Positions 21,601 through 32,752 of a stretch of DNA of 64,000 nucleotides are shown here, one piece after another. Source of the stretch: Scortum barcoo (Eukaryota; Chordata; Actinopteri; Centrarchiformes; Terapontidae); NCBI GenBank assembly GCA_023238725.1, contig CM041534.1, positions 23,000,303-23,064,302 on the forward strand, given 5' to 3'. Under the pieces are notes generated by a model. That model saw nothing but the letters and a program-made list of their open reading frames with translations, was not told the DNA's origin and searched no databases. How positions within the stretch are numbered: position 1 is the stretch's first letter; each line of letters opens with the position of its first letter. The position numbers were made by a program, and so were the translations under genes.

Positions 21601-24600
21601 AATCTGTAAAAGTCAGCACAGAGAAGAATTTAATTTTATGGGTGGTGACTCACATCAAACTTCATGAGTACAATCAAACCAACAGCATAAATTTAAAATA
21701 GGTATTTAACATCACATTATACTGCAATATATGAAGTCTATCACTACTATATTATTAGTTTATTATTATTTATTCTTTTCCATTTTTATTGTATTCATAC
21801 AGAAAACTTCATACAGTAACATTATTGCATAACAAAAACATTTCAATGTACTTGAATACATTATAAGTAGTATAACAGTGTAGTATGAAATATATAATTT
21901 AGTATAAAATATAGTCTATTATTCATGTTTTCTCATTCATTTCATTTTTAACTTGTATTTTCTTTTCTACAGATGACATCAAATCATCTAAACAACAGGA
22001 AGCATATGAAGATAAAAGAAATAAAAATCAGCATATTAAAAAAAGTGGTTTATATATATATTATTTCTGTCACAGACCTGTAGCTGATAGATTTCTTGGC
22101 CCTCGTTGACCTTCGACCCCAGCTCTTACTCCTTTTTGTTTCTTTCTTCTCCTTGATGATGATCTCCGGCTTTTCCTCCTCGGGCTCCGCCTGGACGCAG
22201 CGACAGTTTACGTTACAAACATCAACAGGTGAATATTTATCTAGTAAAAAAAAAAAAAAGTACAAACACACTCTGTGACTTACCGAAGGCGTGATGATGT
22301 TTTCGAGACTGATTCCAACGTAAATCAGACGCTCTTTCCTGCAGGAAATCACATTAACATTAACAAAATGAGCACTTAATTTCTGACAGTTTAAGTAAAG
22401 CTGAGACTCTATAAAATGAAAAGGTGTTTTCACAGCCGTTTACTGTAAATTATTGTGCTGTGACACCAGAGATCCACCTGGTTGTCTTGAATAAAAATAA
22501 CTAGCGAATCTACAAACCACTGCAAGAAGAATAGCCTTAAAATAGGGATTTTAGCATGAACTACTATTTAATCAATTTGCTTATTGTTTTTTAGCTTTCC
22601 TGTGCTCATATCTAACTCTGTGTAATTTGTACTTTTTAAATAAAGTCCATTAAATACAGCATGAAAAGTTCTCTCACATTAAAATCGCTTTACAAGACTC
22701 TTTACCCCTTTTCCATCCTGTCTCTGATTTGTCGTGATTCATAACGTGGTCAAGTTGCAGTCCAACAGCACTAATAATGTTTATAATCAGACAGATCACT
22801 TTATAGTCGACCTTCTTCGTAACACTGGAGAGGATAAATGACATTAAAAGCCTGCATATCAAACAACGAGGAAGCACAATAACATTTAACCACCCATGTT
22901 ACCGTCAGTCTGTAGGACTTCATCTTTACTCCTTTTGGTTCATAAAAAGTCAGTGTAAATACCAAACAAACAATATAGTGTCATTTGAAGGATTTTTAGA
23001 GGCATAAAGAGATAAAAATATTCAATTTAGGAGGGGAAAAAAAGCATAAATTAAAAAATAGTCTTTACATTTTCTTTATCCCTTTAATTATCTGGTGAGC
23101 TCTAAGCTGAACCAACATCTGACAGTTAATAAATATTACACAAACAGTTCAGAAACATGGTATTTGAGGCTTTGCTTGTATTGGATGACATTATTTTGTA
23201 AAATATTTCTGTTGTGTTGTCCCTGATTGACCCAAAAATGTCGAAGGAGGCAGTGAATCAGTAAAACAGAGAGTTAAACAGGCCTTTGGTACAGAGGGTA
23301 TCATTTAATTGGGCGTCAGTGTTGCACTCGAGGCACAGAAAGTCTCACCTCCTCTCAGCTCGTTCCTTCTTCTTCAAAGCAGCGTCGAGATTTTGGAGCT
23401 GCTCTTCTAATTTGTCGCAGAGCTGCTTCTACAGAGGGGATTAACGAAGTGTTAAACCACGTTTTAATTTAGTCTTTCTTTAACGTTTGTTGCTGTGATC
23501 GCTACGTACGTGTTGGCAGGGCGGACAGAACCACTCTCCATCGGGGATGATCATGAGGGGAGGCCTCAGGCAGGCCGTGTGGTACCCGCTGTCGCACGAA
23601 TCACACAGTAAGATCTGGAAAAGGAGATTTAAACAAATGTATTTAAATTTAAATGTGAACTCGATTATCGCTTTGTTTGAAGACTTGAAATACAGTTTTG
23701 GCACAGTTAAGAGACCCACCAGCTCAGGATGGTTTGGAAGACCACAATGTTTGCAGGGGTCGTCGTTTGGAGGTAGATCGTCGTCCGAGGACGTCGACGA
23801 GTCCGAGCTTCGTCTCTCTCTGTTTCGGTTCCGCCTCTTTCTGCTCCGCTCGACCTTGTAGTCTTCGTCGCTGTCGTCCTCCTCCTCGCTCTCCTCGTCC
23901 TCGCTGGACTCCTCCTCGCTGTTGTCGTCTTCGTCCTCGGAGCCTTTCTTTTTACGTCGTGTTCGCGTGTTCGACCACCGGACCTTCCGCCTCTTTCGGC
24001 CCTTAAAAACAAACGACATGTTGACTTAGACTTGACTTAGAGCGGATCAGTTAAAGGACGGCTCAGTGAATCCTGCGTGCTCACAGTTTCAATAACTATA
24101 AATAAAAAACTAAAACATGGCTGCATGTTTGGGGAAAAGGAAGTGTACTGAAAATCCAAACTTCAAACTTGGGAAAAAAAGAAATCAGGTATTTTAATGA
24201 AATACAATACTGTGCTTTACTCCGGTCTTCCTACATCAACTCTACCACATTTAACAAGAAAATACTGTTTTTACTTCACTACAAATATCCGATAACTTCA
24301 ACAGCTTCAATTGATTAATTGATTAGAAACTATGTTGATCATTTGGCAACGGTTCTGTAACATCTTTTCTTAATGCAGAATGAAGATAATTATTAGTTGC
24401 AGTCTGATGCAAAATAAATGAGCTCCACCTCAACAACAACAACTCCTCCAACAGTAAAATCCTGCTTTTACATTGATGAGGAAGAATCATCTAACGAGAG
24501 AACAGACAGCAGGACAACAGAAACAGGGGACACTTGACTGAGCACAGGACTTTTATTTTTATTAATTTATTTTATTACAACATGTTGATCTGAGCCAAAA

Positions 24601-27600
24601 CATAAAACTGGAGGCCACTTGTGCTTTCATTGCCCTTCATGAGAGAAATGTGGAGAGAAATCTTACCTTAGGTTTGGGCTGTCCCTCCTGATCTGCCTTT
24701 TTCTCTCTTGGTTTCTTCTGCACAGTTTTCTCCTCCTCTTCCTCCTCGTCCTCCTCCTCCTCGTCTTTTTCCTTCTCGCCCTTGTCGTCCTCTCGTTTCT
24801 CAGCTGGCGGTGCGGCCTGCGATTTCTCCAGCTTCCTGTCATGGATCTCCACCACCTTTGGTGTCGGCCTGGAGATCCTCGGCGACCTTCGGAGAGACAT
24901 CCCGGTGTTCGTGTCGGACTCTGAGTCCCCCTGACGCTCCTCCCGCTGGAGTTCAGCTTTCCGTCGGTGGGCCGGGGGTCTTTTTCTCCGACGGACACCT
25001 TCCACCTGAGCGTCTGACGGAGCTTCTCCACCGTTCGTCACGTCCTTCTTCGTTGCAGACCCCTCTTCCTCACTTTTGCTTTTACTTTCCTCGTCAGTTT
25101 GCTTTTTGGTTTCTGGTTCTTTTGTTTCTGCTTTCTCTGCTTCAGTTGAGGATTTGCCGTCGGGTTCGTCGCTCGTATTTTGGGGGCCAGATTCCTGCAT
25201 TTTCGTTGAGGTTTCACTCTCTTTATGAGCATCTTTCTCCTCTGATGTTTCATCTGTTTTTGAGAGTTTATCTTCTGTTGAATCCTCTTTACTTTCTTTG
25301 TCTTGACACGGTTCTTTCTGACTGTCATCTTTAACTTTTTCATCGCCCGTGTCTTCTTTATTTTTCTTGTCAGCTTCCTTGTTACTTTCTGACGATGGGT
25401 GTTCCTCCTCTGATTTTTTCGGCTCTTCTTCAGATGCCTTTTCCTGATCTTCGTTCGACCTTTCAGTTTTTTTATCAGTTTCTTTTTCATCAGAAACGTT
25501 TGTCTTCTCGGCGGGGCTCGATGGTTTACTTTTCCTATCAGACGCTTCCTCCGTCGTCTCGTGTGCAACCGAGTTCGCCTCAGTTTTGTCATCATCTTGT
25601 GGCTTTGTCAGATCAGGTTTAACCGCCTCTGCCTCCACGGACTCGGACGACGTAGAGTCGCTTAACTTGGCAGCATCGCGCCTCATACTGTCCTCACAGT
25701 TGACAGCTTTCTTTACGTCTTCGGGCTTTTCTGTCCCCTCCATCTTTTCCACGTTCGTCTCGGGGGCTGTCTCGGGTTTCTCTTGAGTCACCTCTGCGTC
25801 TTTGACTTTGTCCTGCTTCTCGACAAGTTTACATGATTCTGATTCGTCGAGCTTTTTAACAACTGAGCTCTCTTTAACGTTGGATGCTTCCTCTGATTTC
25901 TCGCTGATTAACGGTTCGTCTGCCTTTTCATTAACTGCAGATCTTTGCGTGACTTCTTGGGTCTCCGTTTTATCGTCGTCTTTTACTGTTTCTGTCTTTT
26001 TAATGACAGATGGTGATTCAGTTCTTTCAGAGTCCAAAGATTTCTTTGCAGGATCTTTGTCATCACACTTTGTCTCCGATGTTTTGATGATTTCTGGCTT
26101 TTCTTTAACTGCTGAGCTATCCGATTTCTCTACATTAGTCTCACGTGTCAATATTTCTTTATCGTCAGTCATTTCTTTATTCTTCGTGTCTGTTACATTT
26201 TCTGTCATCTTGCTTTCTTCAGCCTTACTTGACTCTGATGCATCTACACAGGCTGCTTTTTCCTTTGAATCTTTTGATTCAGCCTCTTTGGATTTGACTT
26301 TCTCTGACTCAGCACTTGTTAATGTTTTATCATTTTCCTTTAATGTGGTCGTCTTATCTTCCATACAAGACTCTTTCGTGTCTGCCGGTGTGGCTTCTTT
26401 TATTTTTTCACGTTCTTCATGATTAGATGACTTCTCAAGTGCATTATTAACGTCTTTCGGTAAAGGTGGAGGCTCTGTAGGCTGCGGTGGAGACTCGTGT
26501 GCTTCTTTCTTCTCTTTTGATGCGCTGCTTTCCTTTTCTACCTGCACGTCTGGGTTTTTCTTGTCCGAGTCTGCTTGTTGTGATGTGACTCCCTCTGAGA
26601 CTTTCACATCACTGCCAGCTGCATCCTTTTTGTCTTTCACTTCGTCCTTGTCTGTGGATGGCGAGTCATCTCCTCTGACGTCTGCAGGTTTACCTTCACC
26701 TGGTTCGGTCGTCTGCTCTTTGTTGACAGCGGCGTCTTTTAGCGACAAATTACTCTGCAGCTCTTTCTCTGATGTCGGCTGAACTTCGCCGTTGACGTGA
26801 TCATTTACAGTCGGCGCTGTCTTCGTCTGTTCAGCGGTCGAGTCTGCTTTCAGAGCTTCCTTGACTTGAGGAACTGAAGGGTTTTGCACGATAATGCCGC
26901 TATTTTTTTCAAAGTCTTCGCTGAACTTCATTCCTCTTTTTTTCAAAGGGATTTTGGCCTGCTGGTCGTTTTTCAGAGCCTGTTGAATCTCCTCTGCGCT
27001 GTTCTTCTTGGCCTCCTCGCCTTTTTCTGACTTTACTGATAAACACGGCGTCTCTGAGGCGGGTTCACTTGTTGCCGTGCTGATTTTAGTGTCTGACACC
27101 TCCATCGGCTCTTCTTTGATGCTCTGGGCTTTTGTGCTGACACCGAGATCCACAGCAGGTTTTTCTGAATTCAGTTCTGCTTCGGTTTTTCCTTCAATGA
27201 CTCCATTCAAAGATGATTTGGCCTCAGACGCTTCTGAGTTTTCTTTCTGTGTTATTTTTTCATCACTCTCTGACTTCGGTGAGGCTGGACAGGCAGCCTT
27301 ATTGGAGTCTTTACTTTCCTCTTCTGACGTGTCCTCGATCTTTTTAACCTCACCTGTAATGTAAAAATAAAAGATCAAATAAGCACTTGTACACAATAAA
27401 AGACGAGGTGGGGTCTTTGGGGTCATGATTCTGACTGAAGTGAAATAAAATGTGTAGTGTCAGAAACTGTGAAATAGCAGTGCATGTGGAAGAGAAAAAA
27501 AGCAAGTTACACATGAATTGCAATGCTTAGCTTTTATTCTGAAAGGGTTTGCATGCTTTTATTAATAAATGTATGTTCAGAAGATGTGAAGCGTGCACAT

Positions 27601-30600
27601 TCAAGACTTATCCTGTAGTTAATCTTCCAAAAACAAACAATAAAAAGAAGCTAGTTTCATATTTTGGATGATTTCATATCTCAATAATCAGTGTTGCAAG
27701 ATGAAGATGTGAATAATTTGCATCATATCACTCAGAGACAAATGTTAACAGAGTGGAGAAACAAATCGTTGTCTTTTAAAGCTTTTACGTTAATAATCAT
27801 GTTAATCTAACATCAACAACAGTCCAATAACAAGTCATCTAAAAGTTGAACTTTTACCTTCTGTTTTCTCTTTCTCCTGATCTCTTTTTAGCAGCTCGGG
27901 GTCGATTTGCGTCTTCAGCAGAGCCAAAACCTCAGCCAAGTCATTTCTATTTCTACAGGGGGGAAGAAGAAAAGGGGGCTTTGAATATAACCGCTTCATT
28001 TTCAGAGTAAATAACACACAGTACCCGCATTAGCATTTAAATTTAATTTCATTTCACAGCGCCTGCAGCACATTCGGTCCATTAAAACCACTTTTGTCTG
28101 CGTACCTGACGATGCACTTCCACGATGACCCGTCCAGGTCGTCCTGTTCCTCCACATAAACCCGCACGTTGTCGTCTTGGTCCAGTTGAAACCAGTACAT
28201 CTGCCCGTCTTTGTCCCGGCCGATCGGCTGCAGCCGCATTTTATCCGGATCCTCCTCATTGATGGCAGTTTTAAATTTCACGTTTTCATCAAACTGACAC
28301 TCACACAAATACTGGAGAAAGAAAAAAGCACAGAATATATGAAAACACCAAAACATTTATAATTATTAAGTAAAATTCTTGAGTTCTGTGAGTGAAAGAA
28401 AAAGCTGAAATAAAAACTGTTGCTGATAAAGCAAGAGGGATTTATACTGACTTTGTTTGGCACACTTTCAGTAGGTAACCACAAGCACATAGCCCAGGTT
28501 TCTCAGAAGATAAATGCCACAGCTAACCCCGAAGTTAACGACAACTTGAGCTCTAAAACGATAAAACCGCCTCCCTCCTGTGCTTCCTAACCACAGTCTG
28601 GAGGCCGGTGCAAGTTGTTACACAAGCATTTGTTCACATAATGTCACCCCGTACCCTAAAATATCCAGCAGATGGAAGGACATGAAGAGGTAGACCGATA
28701 AATCGAGGAAGTGACTTTCTAATCTATCTATATCTGCTATAAAAAAACTAAAAAAAAAACTGCCTCATTCTCCGAACTCTTTATTCTGCTTTAGAAAGAA
28801 ACAATCAAAGTGTGTGTGTGTGTGTAAACCAGACAACAAAAACACAGCGTGCTCACTTTAAGTATTCCCGTCTTGCACTCCATCGGCATCTCCTTGTACC
28901 CTTTTTGTTCGAGTTCCCATGCCCACGTGGTGTTGAACTCTTGGCACACCTGCAAAGAAAATGAGAACTTTCATTAGCATATTGAAAATGAGAACTTTCA
29001 TCAGCAAACCTCAAATCTCTCTCATATTTTTTGGTCTTGAGTGTTGTTAGACTTCTTCATATAGACACATGTAATGTGGTCGGACTGGACGACCTTTCTG
29101 GCTGATGATGCTGATAAAATCTGCTCACACCTGGTCGCAGATCGCCATTAACACACGACTCTCAACACTCCGCCATCTTTGTTGGAGTTCAAACTTTGTC
29201 TCCACACATTGAGATGAAATTAGAACCAATTTCACAAATGCATCTGGAGCATTGTTGTAATTATAATCAGGGTTTTAATGGACAGTGTAAGTGCCCCTGC
29301 AGTGGTTTAAATGTGATTTCTGATACTTTTGCATTGGTACTAAAGCAGCACAAATCGATATTTTTCATATTAATGTTGGATATAAATGGATCAGATGACT
29401 AATGTGAAGGATGTCACCCGCAGATATTCATCTGCAGAGTTTCAGTTTCTTTTAAGTCATTCTGCTTTTTTTCTTTTTTTTTTTTAAAATACAGCCCCAC
29501 AACTCAACACATTATTTCTATGACCACTGTGGAGCATTTAGAGGGAACAAGCTCGACGTTTTCTCTGGAAAAAAGTCAATTACACTTAAATTCATCAAGA
29601 AGCCACGAAACAAAACTTTTACATGAATGCTGATGTTGTTCTGTGTCAACTGTTTGCTATGCTGACTTAATAAAAAGGTGATAATAGAATAAAGACAATG
29701 TTTTTTGATGAATGAATTAATGCAGCTTTAACTTTGTTGTTTTTATTGATTCATTACATTTTTGTCACAAATGCTACCAAAACAAACTGTGTCTACTTCA
29801 CTAAACTACAATACTGTTTTATTACACCTTATTACAAATGCAGTATTTTTAAAATCAATATGAAAACTCGTGTACCTTCACTAGATATTTCTCCCATCTG
29901 TCCGCTGACACCGACTTGCCGATCTTCCTCAGCAGCTTGACGTGAAGATCGACCAGCAGCTTTGGAACTGAGGAAAGATTAGAAAGATGATGTGGTCGCT
30001 CATCAAGTGTCCAAAAACACACAAACACACACATTTTATTAGATGCATTAAGGTCAGAAATATTCCTTTAATTGTTAAACAAACATTTACAGTGTCCCGA
30101 TGAGCGCTCTTTGGTCATATCTGTGTACAATTTGACTTCTTCTACTAAAATAAATAATGCAGATAACTTTATATGTCACTCGAGTCGTAGACGTGCCTGA
30201 GCAGTGATAAGAAATATAGATATTGTACTGTACAAACACTAATTTATTTTAATCCAACCTCATCTGAGACCTCAGACCAGTTCAGTCAGACAGCCATTCA
30301 TACTCAAATATTATCAGAAAAGGCAAAACGCTATTTTTTAAACGCTTTTATCAGGAAACAGGTCTGTAAAAAAGGTTTTCTCATGATCCCACAGATGTCT
30401 GACGACTGTCTGCACAGAAAGATAAAATCAAATATTAGTTTAAATATTTAGTTTAAATCTAATATTTCCAAAGACTGGACTTGATTTACGTTTCAGTGAA
30501 GAAGAAGAAGAAGAAGAAGAAAAAGAAGAAAGTTCTGCAGTCTGTTGAACATAAATCTCAGCCTGGCCAAAAATATCATTATTCCAGAGAGAAAGCTGAC

Positions 30601-32402
30601 TTTTGAAGCCTTCTGATGGATTAGAAAACACAAAGTTTTGACTTTTGACCGAACAGAACTGAGTATATCTCAGAGTAAAGAGGTGAGGAATAATCCAGCT
30701 CTGATGTTCAGACCAGTATTTGTCTTATTTCTTGAAACAGGACATAAAACTGCCTGAATAAAACTGGGACAAACAGCCTCGCTCGATCGTATCAAAGACA
30801 TATGATAAAATTCGAGATCTCGTATATAAATCATTAATTAAATTTAATTTATGCTCACCAAAGATCAAATGACTAATTTTAAAGATTTTTTTTAAAAAGT
30901 GTTTTAAATGTTATAATTGTTCACTCATTTTACTCTCTTAGAAAATAAACTCTACTATAGACAAAATAAAGTGTAAACCTTGAATTAAAAAGTAAATAAC
31001 TAAATAACTGAAATTAAAAAGATACTACACACTAAACATATAGGTAGTATAGTAGTAGTGAGTCGTATAATATATATTAGTAGTATATCTATCCACTGAG
31101 GCATTCATTTATTTATCTTAAATATCACTCAGTCTATTTAGCGACATTATTCTTAAATAGGAACTAATAATTTAAAAAGATTCATTCATTATTTTTAAGA
31201 TTGCAATTCATTATTCATTATCATTCATTATCATATATTTAAGTAGTATTTAATTATCGTGTTTTGAGCACAAAATGTGTTTTTCTTCGACACTAACGCA
31301 TTATTACTAAATACAAACTCATTACTTTAAGACATTAATTGAATATTTTGAGAGACCAATTCAATATATTTGAGAGACCAATTCATTATTTGAAGATATA
31401 AATTAATTATTTCAAGACAATAATACAATATTTTAAGACCCTAATTATTATTATTATTGTAAGACATTTACTTATTATTTTAAAGATACTAACTGATTAT
31501 TGTAAGATATTAACACATTACTTTGATATAAACTGATTATTTTATTGAAATTCTTCATTATAATGACTCAAAGCATCCATTTTCTCCCCATCACATTGGC
31601 GGAAATTATGCTTTCTTACTTACCCTCGTGTTTAAAGCACATTCAGGAGTTATCAGGGAGTTAATCTAAATTTTAATGCAGCTGAAGTGAAAAGTAAAAT
31701 GAGAATTTCTCAAGTGTTTTGAGCGCCAAGTGAGTTTTATTGTGACAGCTTCCGGCGCGGGTGGCCGTCGTTGCCGCTGACTTCACGGGCTCTTTGCGGA
31801 CTAATACAAGATGTTTTAACAGTAAATAAAGTGCAAAACTGCGGATCAGACCGGGACCGTGACCCCCCCTGCACCGAAACACCCCCAACAGCCGCGGCAG
31901 GCCGAGTTAACCGCCCCCCCATCCTCACCGCCTCCCCTGCTAGCCCTTCACATTAAGAGCCCGTGTTGTGTTCAGCGGCGGATAAAGGGGGAAAATTAAA
32001 AAGCTAAAAAGTGACAGAAAAAATCGACTAATTCGGCGTGTTTGCACCTTAATAATCACTTAAATGCGCTTATATGTGTTTTCCACTTCGAAGAGAAGCT
32101 CCGAGGCGCAGTTAATTTGTATTTAAGTGAGCAAGAAAGGTGGAAAACCACACAATAACACACGACGAGCTGCTAGCCTGTTAGCTCGGTAACGGTGAAG
32201 TCTCTCCTCCTCTTTTATTTTTTTCTGGAGGGGGGCTTTCTGTCTCACCTGAGGATGTGTCCTGTAGGTATCTCTCCAGCTGGGTGAAGGTGAGCTCCGG
32301 CAGGTCCAGCAGCGCTCCGTACCGGTCCAGGAAAGAGCAGATCACGGCGTAATTCGGACACAAACCCGGAGCAGAAGTCGCCGTTGCCGCCGGAGCAGCC
32401 AT
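18114..32402 (-). CDS. rsf1: Remodeling and spacing factor 1 (histone-binding RSF subunit), 16 exons
   Basis: Minus-strand exons: 32402-32249, 29967-29876, 28949-28857, 28311-28106, 27952-27858, 27353-24667, 24001-23720, 23614-23510, 23428-23349, 22338-22284, 22190-22078, 21603-21536, 21124-20909, 20817-20591, 19696-19517, 18655-18114 (stop TAA). All have GT/AG borders and phases fit, except that exon 13 lacks one base. Allowing for that base the product is about 1,731 residues, versus about 1,441 in human; the excess is in exon 6. RSF1 pairs with the ISWI ATPase SNF2H (SMARCA5) to space nucleosomes, and binds histones in the nucleus, including H2A.K119ub. Landmarks seen: the conserved N-terminus (ALLDLPELTFTQLERYL), QLDQDDNVRVYVEEQDDLDG, a C4HC3 PHD finger at about residues 1192-1236, acidic Ser/Asp/Glu tracts, and the conserved C-terminus LLGVTDLVDYVCNNEDL. 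Confidence 0.95.
19517..19696 (-). CDS. rsf1: rsf1 exon 15
   Basis: Encodes a Ser/Asp-Arg segment (SRRRSRRSQKKQVNYCETSE) aligning with the human RRRRSRRNQKRQINYKEDSE stretch. Acceptor AG is at 19698-19697 and donor GTCAGT at 19516-19511. It enters with two bases of a split codon and leaves in phase 1. Confidence 0.88.
19930..20165 (+). repeat. Interspersed repeat with TTGATAAATTACTGATTAG end, rsf1 intron
   Basis: The series CTATAAAATGTC, GATGATGTCTTCAAAGTG, CCAAAACCCAAAACGATTC, AACAAATCTTCACGTGTTAG matches, with divergence, the copies at 53130-53350, 55655-55930, 58370-58600 and 58690-58880. Confidence 0.55.
20591..20817 (-). CDS. rsf1: rsf1 exon 14
   Basis: Encodes SEEEFVVSDND and a long Ser/Glu-rich acidic tail, matching the human DEFVVSDE region. 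Entry phase requires exon 13 to end in AG of a Ser codon, which holds only if one base is restored in exon 13. In the frame actually continued from exon 13, this exon ends in an in-frame TAG (20593-20591). Confidence 0.9.
20909..21124 (-). CDS. rsf1: rsf1 exon 13, carries a single-base frame break
   Basis: The exon opens in the frame set by exon 12 (AGRGKDMANITGHRGKDMST, as in human VGRGKDISTITGHRGKDIST) and stays in it through GQRRKK. The conserved continuation RRLNDLDSDS then appears in another frame, starting just after an A6 run (plus-strand T6 at 20991-20996). One extra base in the run would join the two frames and satisfy the phase of exon 14. As written, translation would end at the TAG closing exon 14, losing about 340 residues. 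A sequencing or assembly indel is the simplest reading; a real allele is possible. Confidence 0.9.
21195..21450 (+). repeat. Dispersed teleost repeat in rsf1 intron 12
   Basis: TCTGACATTTTGGAAAAT, ATGAGAAAGTAAAACAC and AGCACCTCTAAAGCTCGCTAATTAACAC match the series in the copies at 10125, 16945 and 37510. It is the most complete right-hand half of the family in the window. Confidence 0.6.
21536..22338 (-). CDS. rsf1: rsf1 exons 10-12
   Basis: Exons 22338-22284 (KERLIYVGISLENIITPS), 22190-22078 (acidic/basic linker ending RRSTRAKKSISY) and 21603-21536 (FDEFDEAIEEAIEEDIKEAE). These follow the human order KERLVYVGISIENII, RRSTRTRKCISYRFDEFDEAIDEAIEDDIKEADGG. All phases agree across the three junctions and with exons 9 and 13. 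Confidence 0.92.
23349..23428 (-). CDS. rsf1: rsf1 exon 9
   Basis: Encodes KQLCDKLEEQLQNLDAALKK and an AER tail, a predicted coiled coil just after the PHD finger. It matches human KLLCEKLEEQLQDLDVALKK. It ends with AG of a split Arg codon completed by exon 10. Confidence 0.92.
23510..24001 (-). CDS. rsf1: rsf1 exons 7-8, encoding the PHD finger
   Basis: Exon 7 (24001-23720) carries KVRWSNTRTR, acidic Ser tracts and the first half of the finger, CKHCGLPNHPEL. Exon 8 (23614-23510) continues ILLCDSCDSGYHTACLRPP and GEWFCPPCQH. The C4HC3 zinc ligands (CxxC, CxxC, HxxC, CxxC) are all present, so the finger should fold. PHD fingers of this type read histone H3 tails. The intron splits the finger between Leu and Ile in phase 0. 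Confidence 0.95.
24667..27353 (-). CDS. rsf1: rsf1 exon 6, giant charged low-complexity exon
   Basis: A single 2,687-nt open exon (about 895 codons) rich in Glu, Lys, Ser, Thr and Asp, predicted disordered. Two conserved anchors identify it: LKNDQQAKIPLKKRGMKFSE (human LKNDQQAKIPLKKREIKLSD) and LRRSPRISRPTPKVVEIHD (human LRRSPRISRPTAKVAEIRD). The stretch between them has many short Glu/Lys/Ser repeats and little positional conservation. Acceptor AG is at 27355-27354 and donor GTAAG at 24666-24662. Antisense open frames here are shadows. Confidence 0.93.
27858..29967 (-). CDS. rsf1: rsf1 exons 2-5, conserved N-terminal domain
   Basis: Exons 29967-29876 (VDLHVKLLRKIGKSVSADRW), 28949-28857 (CQEFNTTWAWELEQKGY), 28311-28106 (YLCECQFDENVKFK, MRLQPIGRDKDGQMYWFQLD) and 27952-27858 (NRNDLAEVLALLKTQIDPEL). 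Together with exon 1 these form the WHIM/DDT-like N-terminal region of RSF1, taken from family knowledge to contact SNF2H. Identity to the human protein is very high in this block, which fixes the start codon and gene identity. Confidence 0.95.
30498..30530. repeat. (GAA)n microsatellite in rsf1 intron 1
   Basis: About ten GAA units with one interruption (AAAAAG) near the right end. The poly-Ser/Phe open frame crossing it on the minus strand is an artefact. Confidence 0.95.
30535..32248 (-). other. rsf1 intron 1, proximal part including a GC-rich block
   Basis: Apart from the minisatellite, the stretch is AT-rich until about 31735. Positions 31735-31960 are GC-rich with CpGs and are read as the shore of the rsf1 promoter CpG island within intron 1. 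Open frames there on both strands lack exon support. Confidence 0.45.
31300..31560 (-). repeat. Decayed minisatellite, same family as at 14150-15040 but inverted
   Basis: Read on the minus strand it gives TAATGTGTTAATATCTTAC, AATAATCAGTTAGTATC, AATAATGAATTGGTCTCTC and similar phrases at about 21-25 bp spacing. These match the consensus AAAATAATGAGTTAGTATCTC of the array in the aqp11-rsf1 gap. It lies in rsf1 intron 1. Confidence 0.7.
32249..32402 (-). CDS. rsf1: rsf1 exon 1 with start codon
   Basis: The ATG at 32402-32400 opens an Ala-rich leader and then LCPNYAVICSFLDRYGALLD, which fits the RSF1 N-terminus. Donor GTGAG follows at 32248-32244 and the exon ends in phase 1. The context AAGATGGCTGC around the start also matches the YY1 consensus, common at housekeeping-gene starts. 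Confidence 0.93.
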
Positions 32403-32485
32403 CTTTTCCTCAGCAGAGTCAAGCGGGCCGGAATCACACCGAGCACTTCCGGTGTTGACAAAATAAAGCGCCGAACGACGTCACT
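32395..32485 (-). promoter_or_regulatory. rsf1 core promoter: ETS, CRE-like and YY1 motifs
   Basis: Read on the minus strand, a GACGTC palindrome (CRE-like, about 32477-32482) is followed by ACCGGAAGTG (ETS/GABPA type, 32453-32444) and AAGATGGCTGC over the start codon (YY1 type). No TATA box is seen. This combination is typical of broadly expressed genes; the roles are inferred from motif identity only. Confidence 0.5.
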
Positions 32486-32588
32486 TCAATTAAAAATGCA
32501 AAATTAATTTATTATTTTTACTTTTTAGTCCTATTATTACCATTATTTTTACTTTTTAGCTTTGAAACAGACAAAAAAAATGAAAAGG

Positions 32589-32752
32589 AAAAAGAAAAGA
32601 CAATAGATTAACTGTATATTACATATTAATAATACAGTATTTGCACCTTATAAATATTTGCATGAAAACTTTAAACAGTATTATTTATTTTATTGTATTT
32701 TCTTCTTCTGTTTCTATTTATATTCTATTTTATATTTTTCATTTTTACATTT
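32589..32752 (+). repeat. Left copy of 164-bp direct repeat flanking a LINE
   Basis: Begins AAAAAGAAAAGACAATAG and ends TTTTTCATTTTTACATTT. It matches 33942-34105 at 162 of 164 positions by eye (differences at the CACCT/CACCA and GCATG/GCATT positions). It lies immediately left of the truncated LINE. Confidence 0.95.

Noticed and set aside
24708..27364. Several long plus-strand open frames (e.g. 24708-25334, 25802-26422) antisense to rsf1 exon 6
   Set aside because: They are Ser/Phe/Leu-rich complements of the Glu/Lys/Ser coding exon. The codon bias of low-complexity coding DNA keeps the opposite strand open; no domain or splice support.
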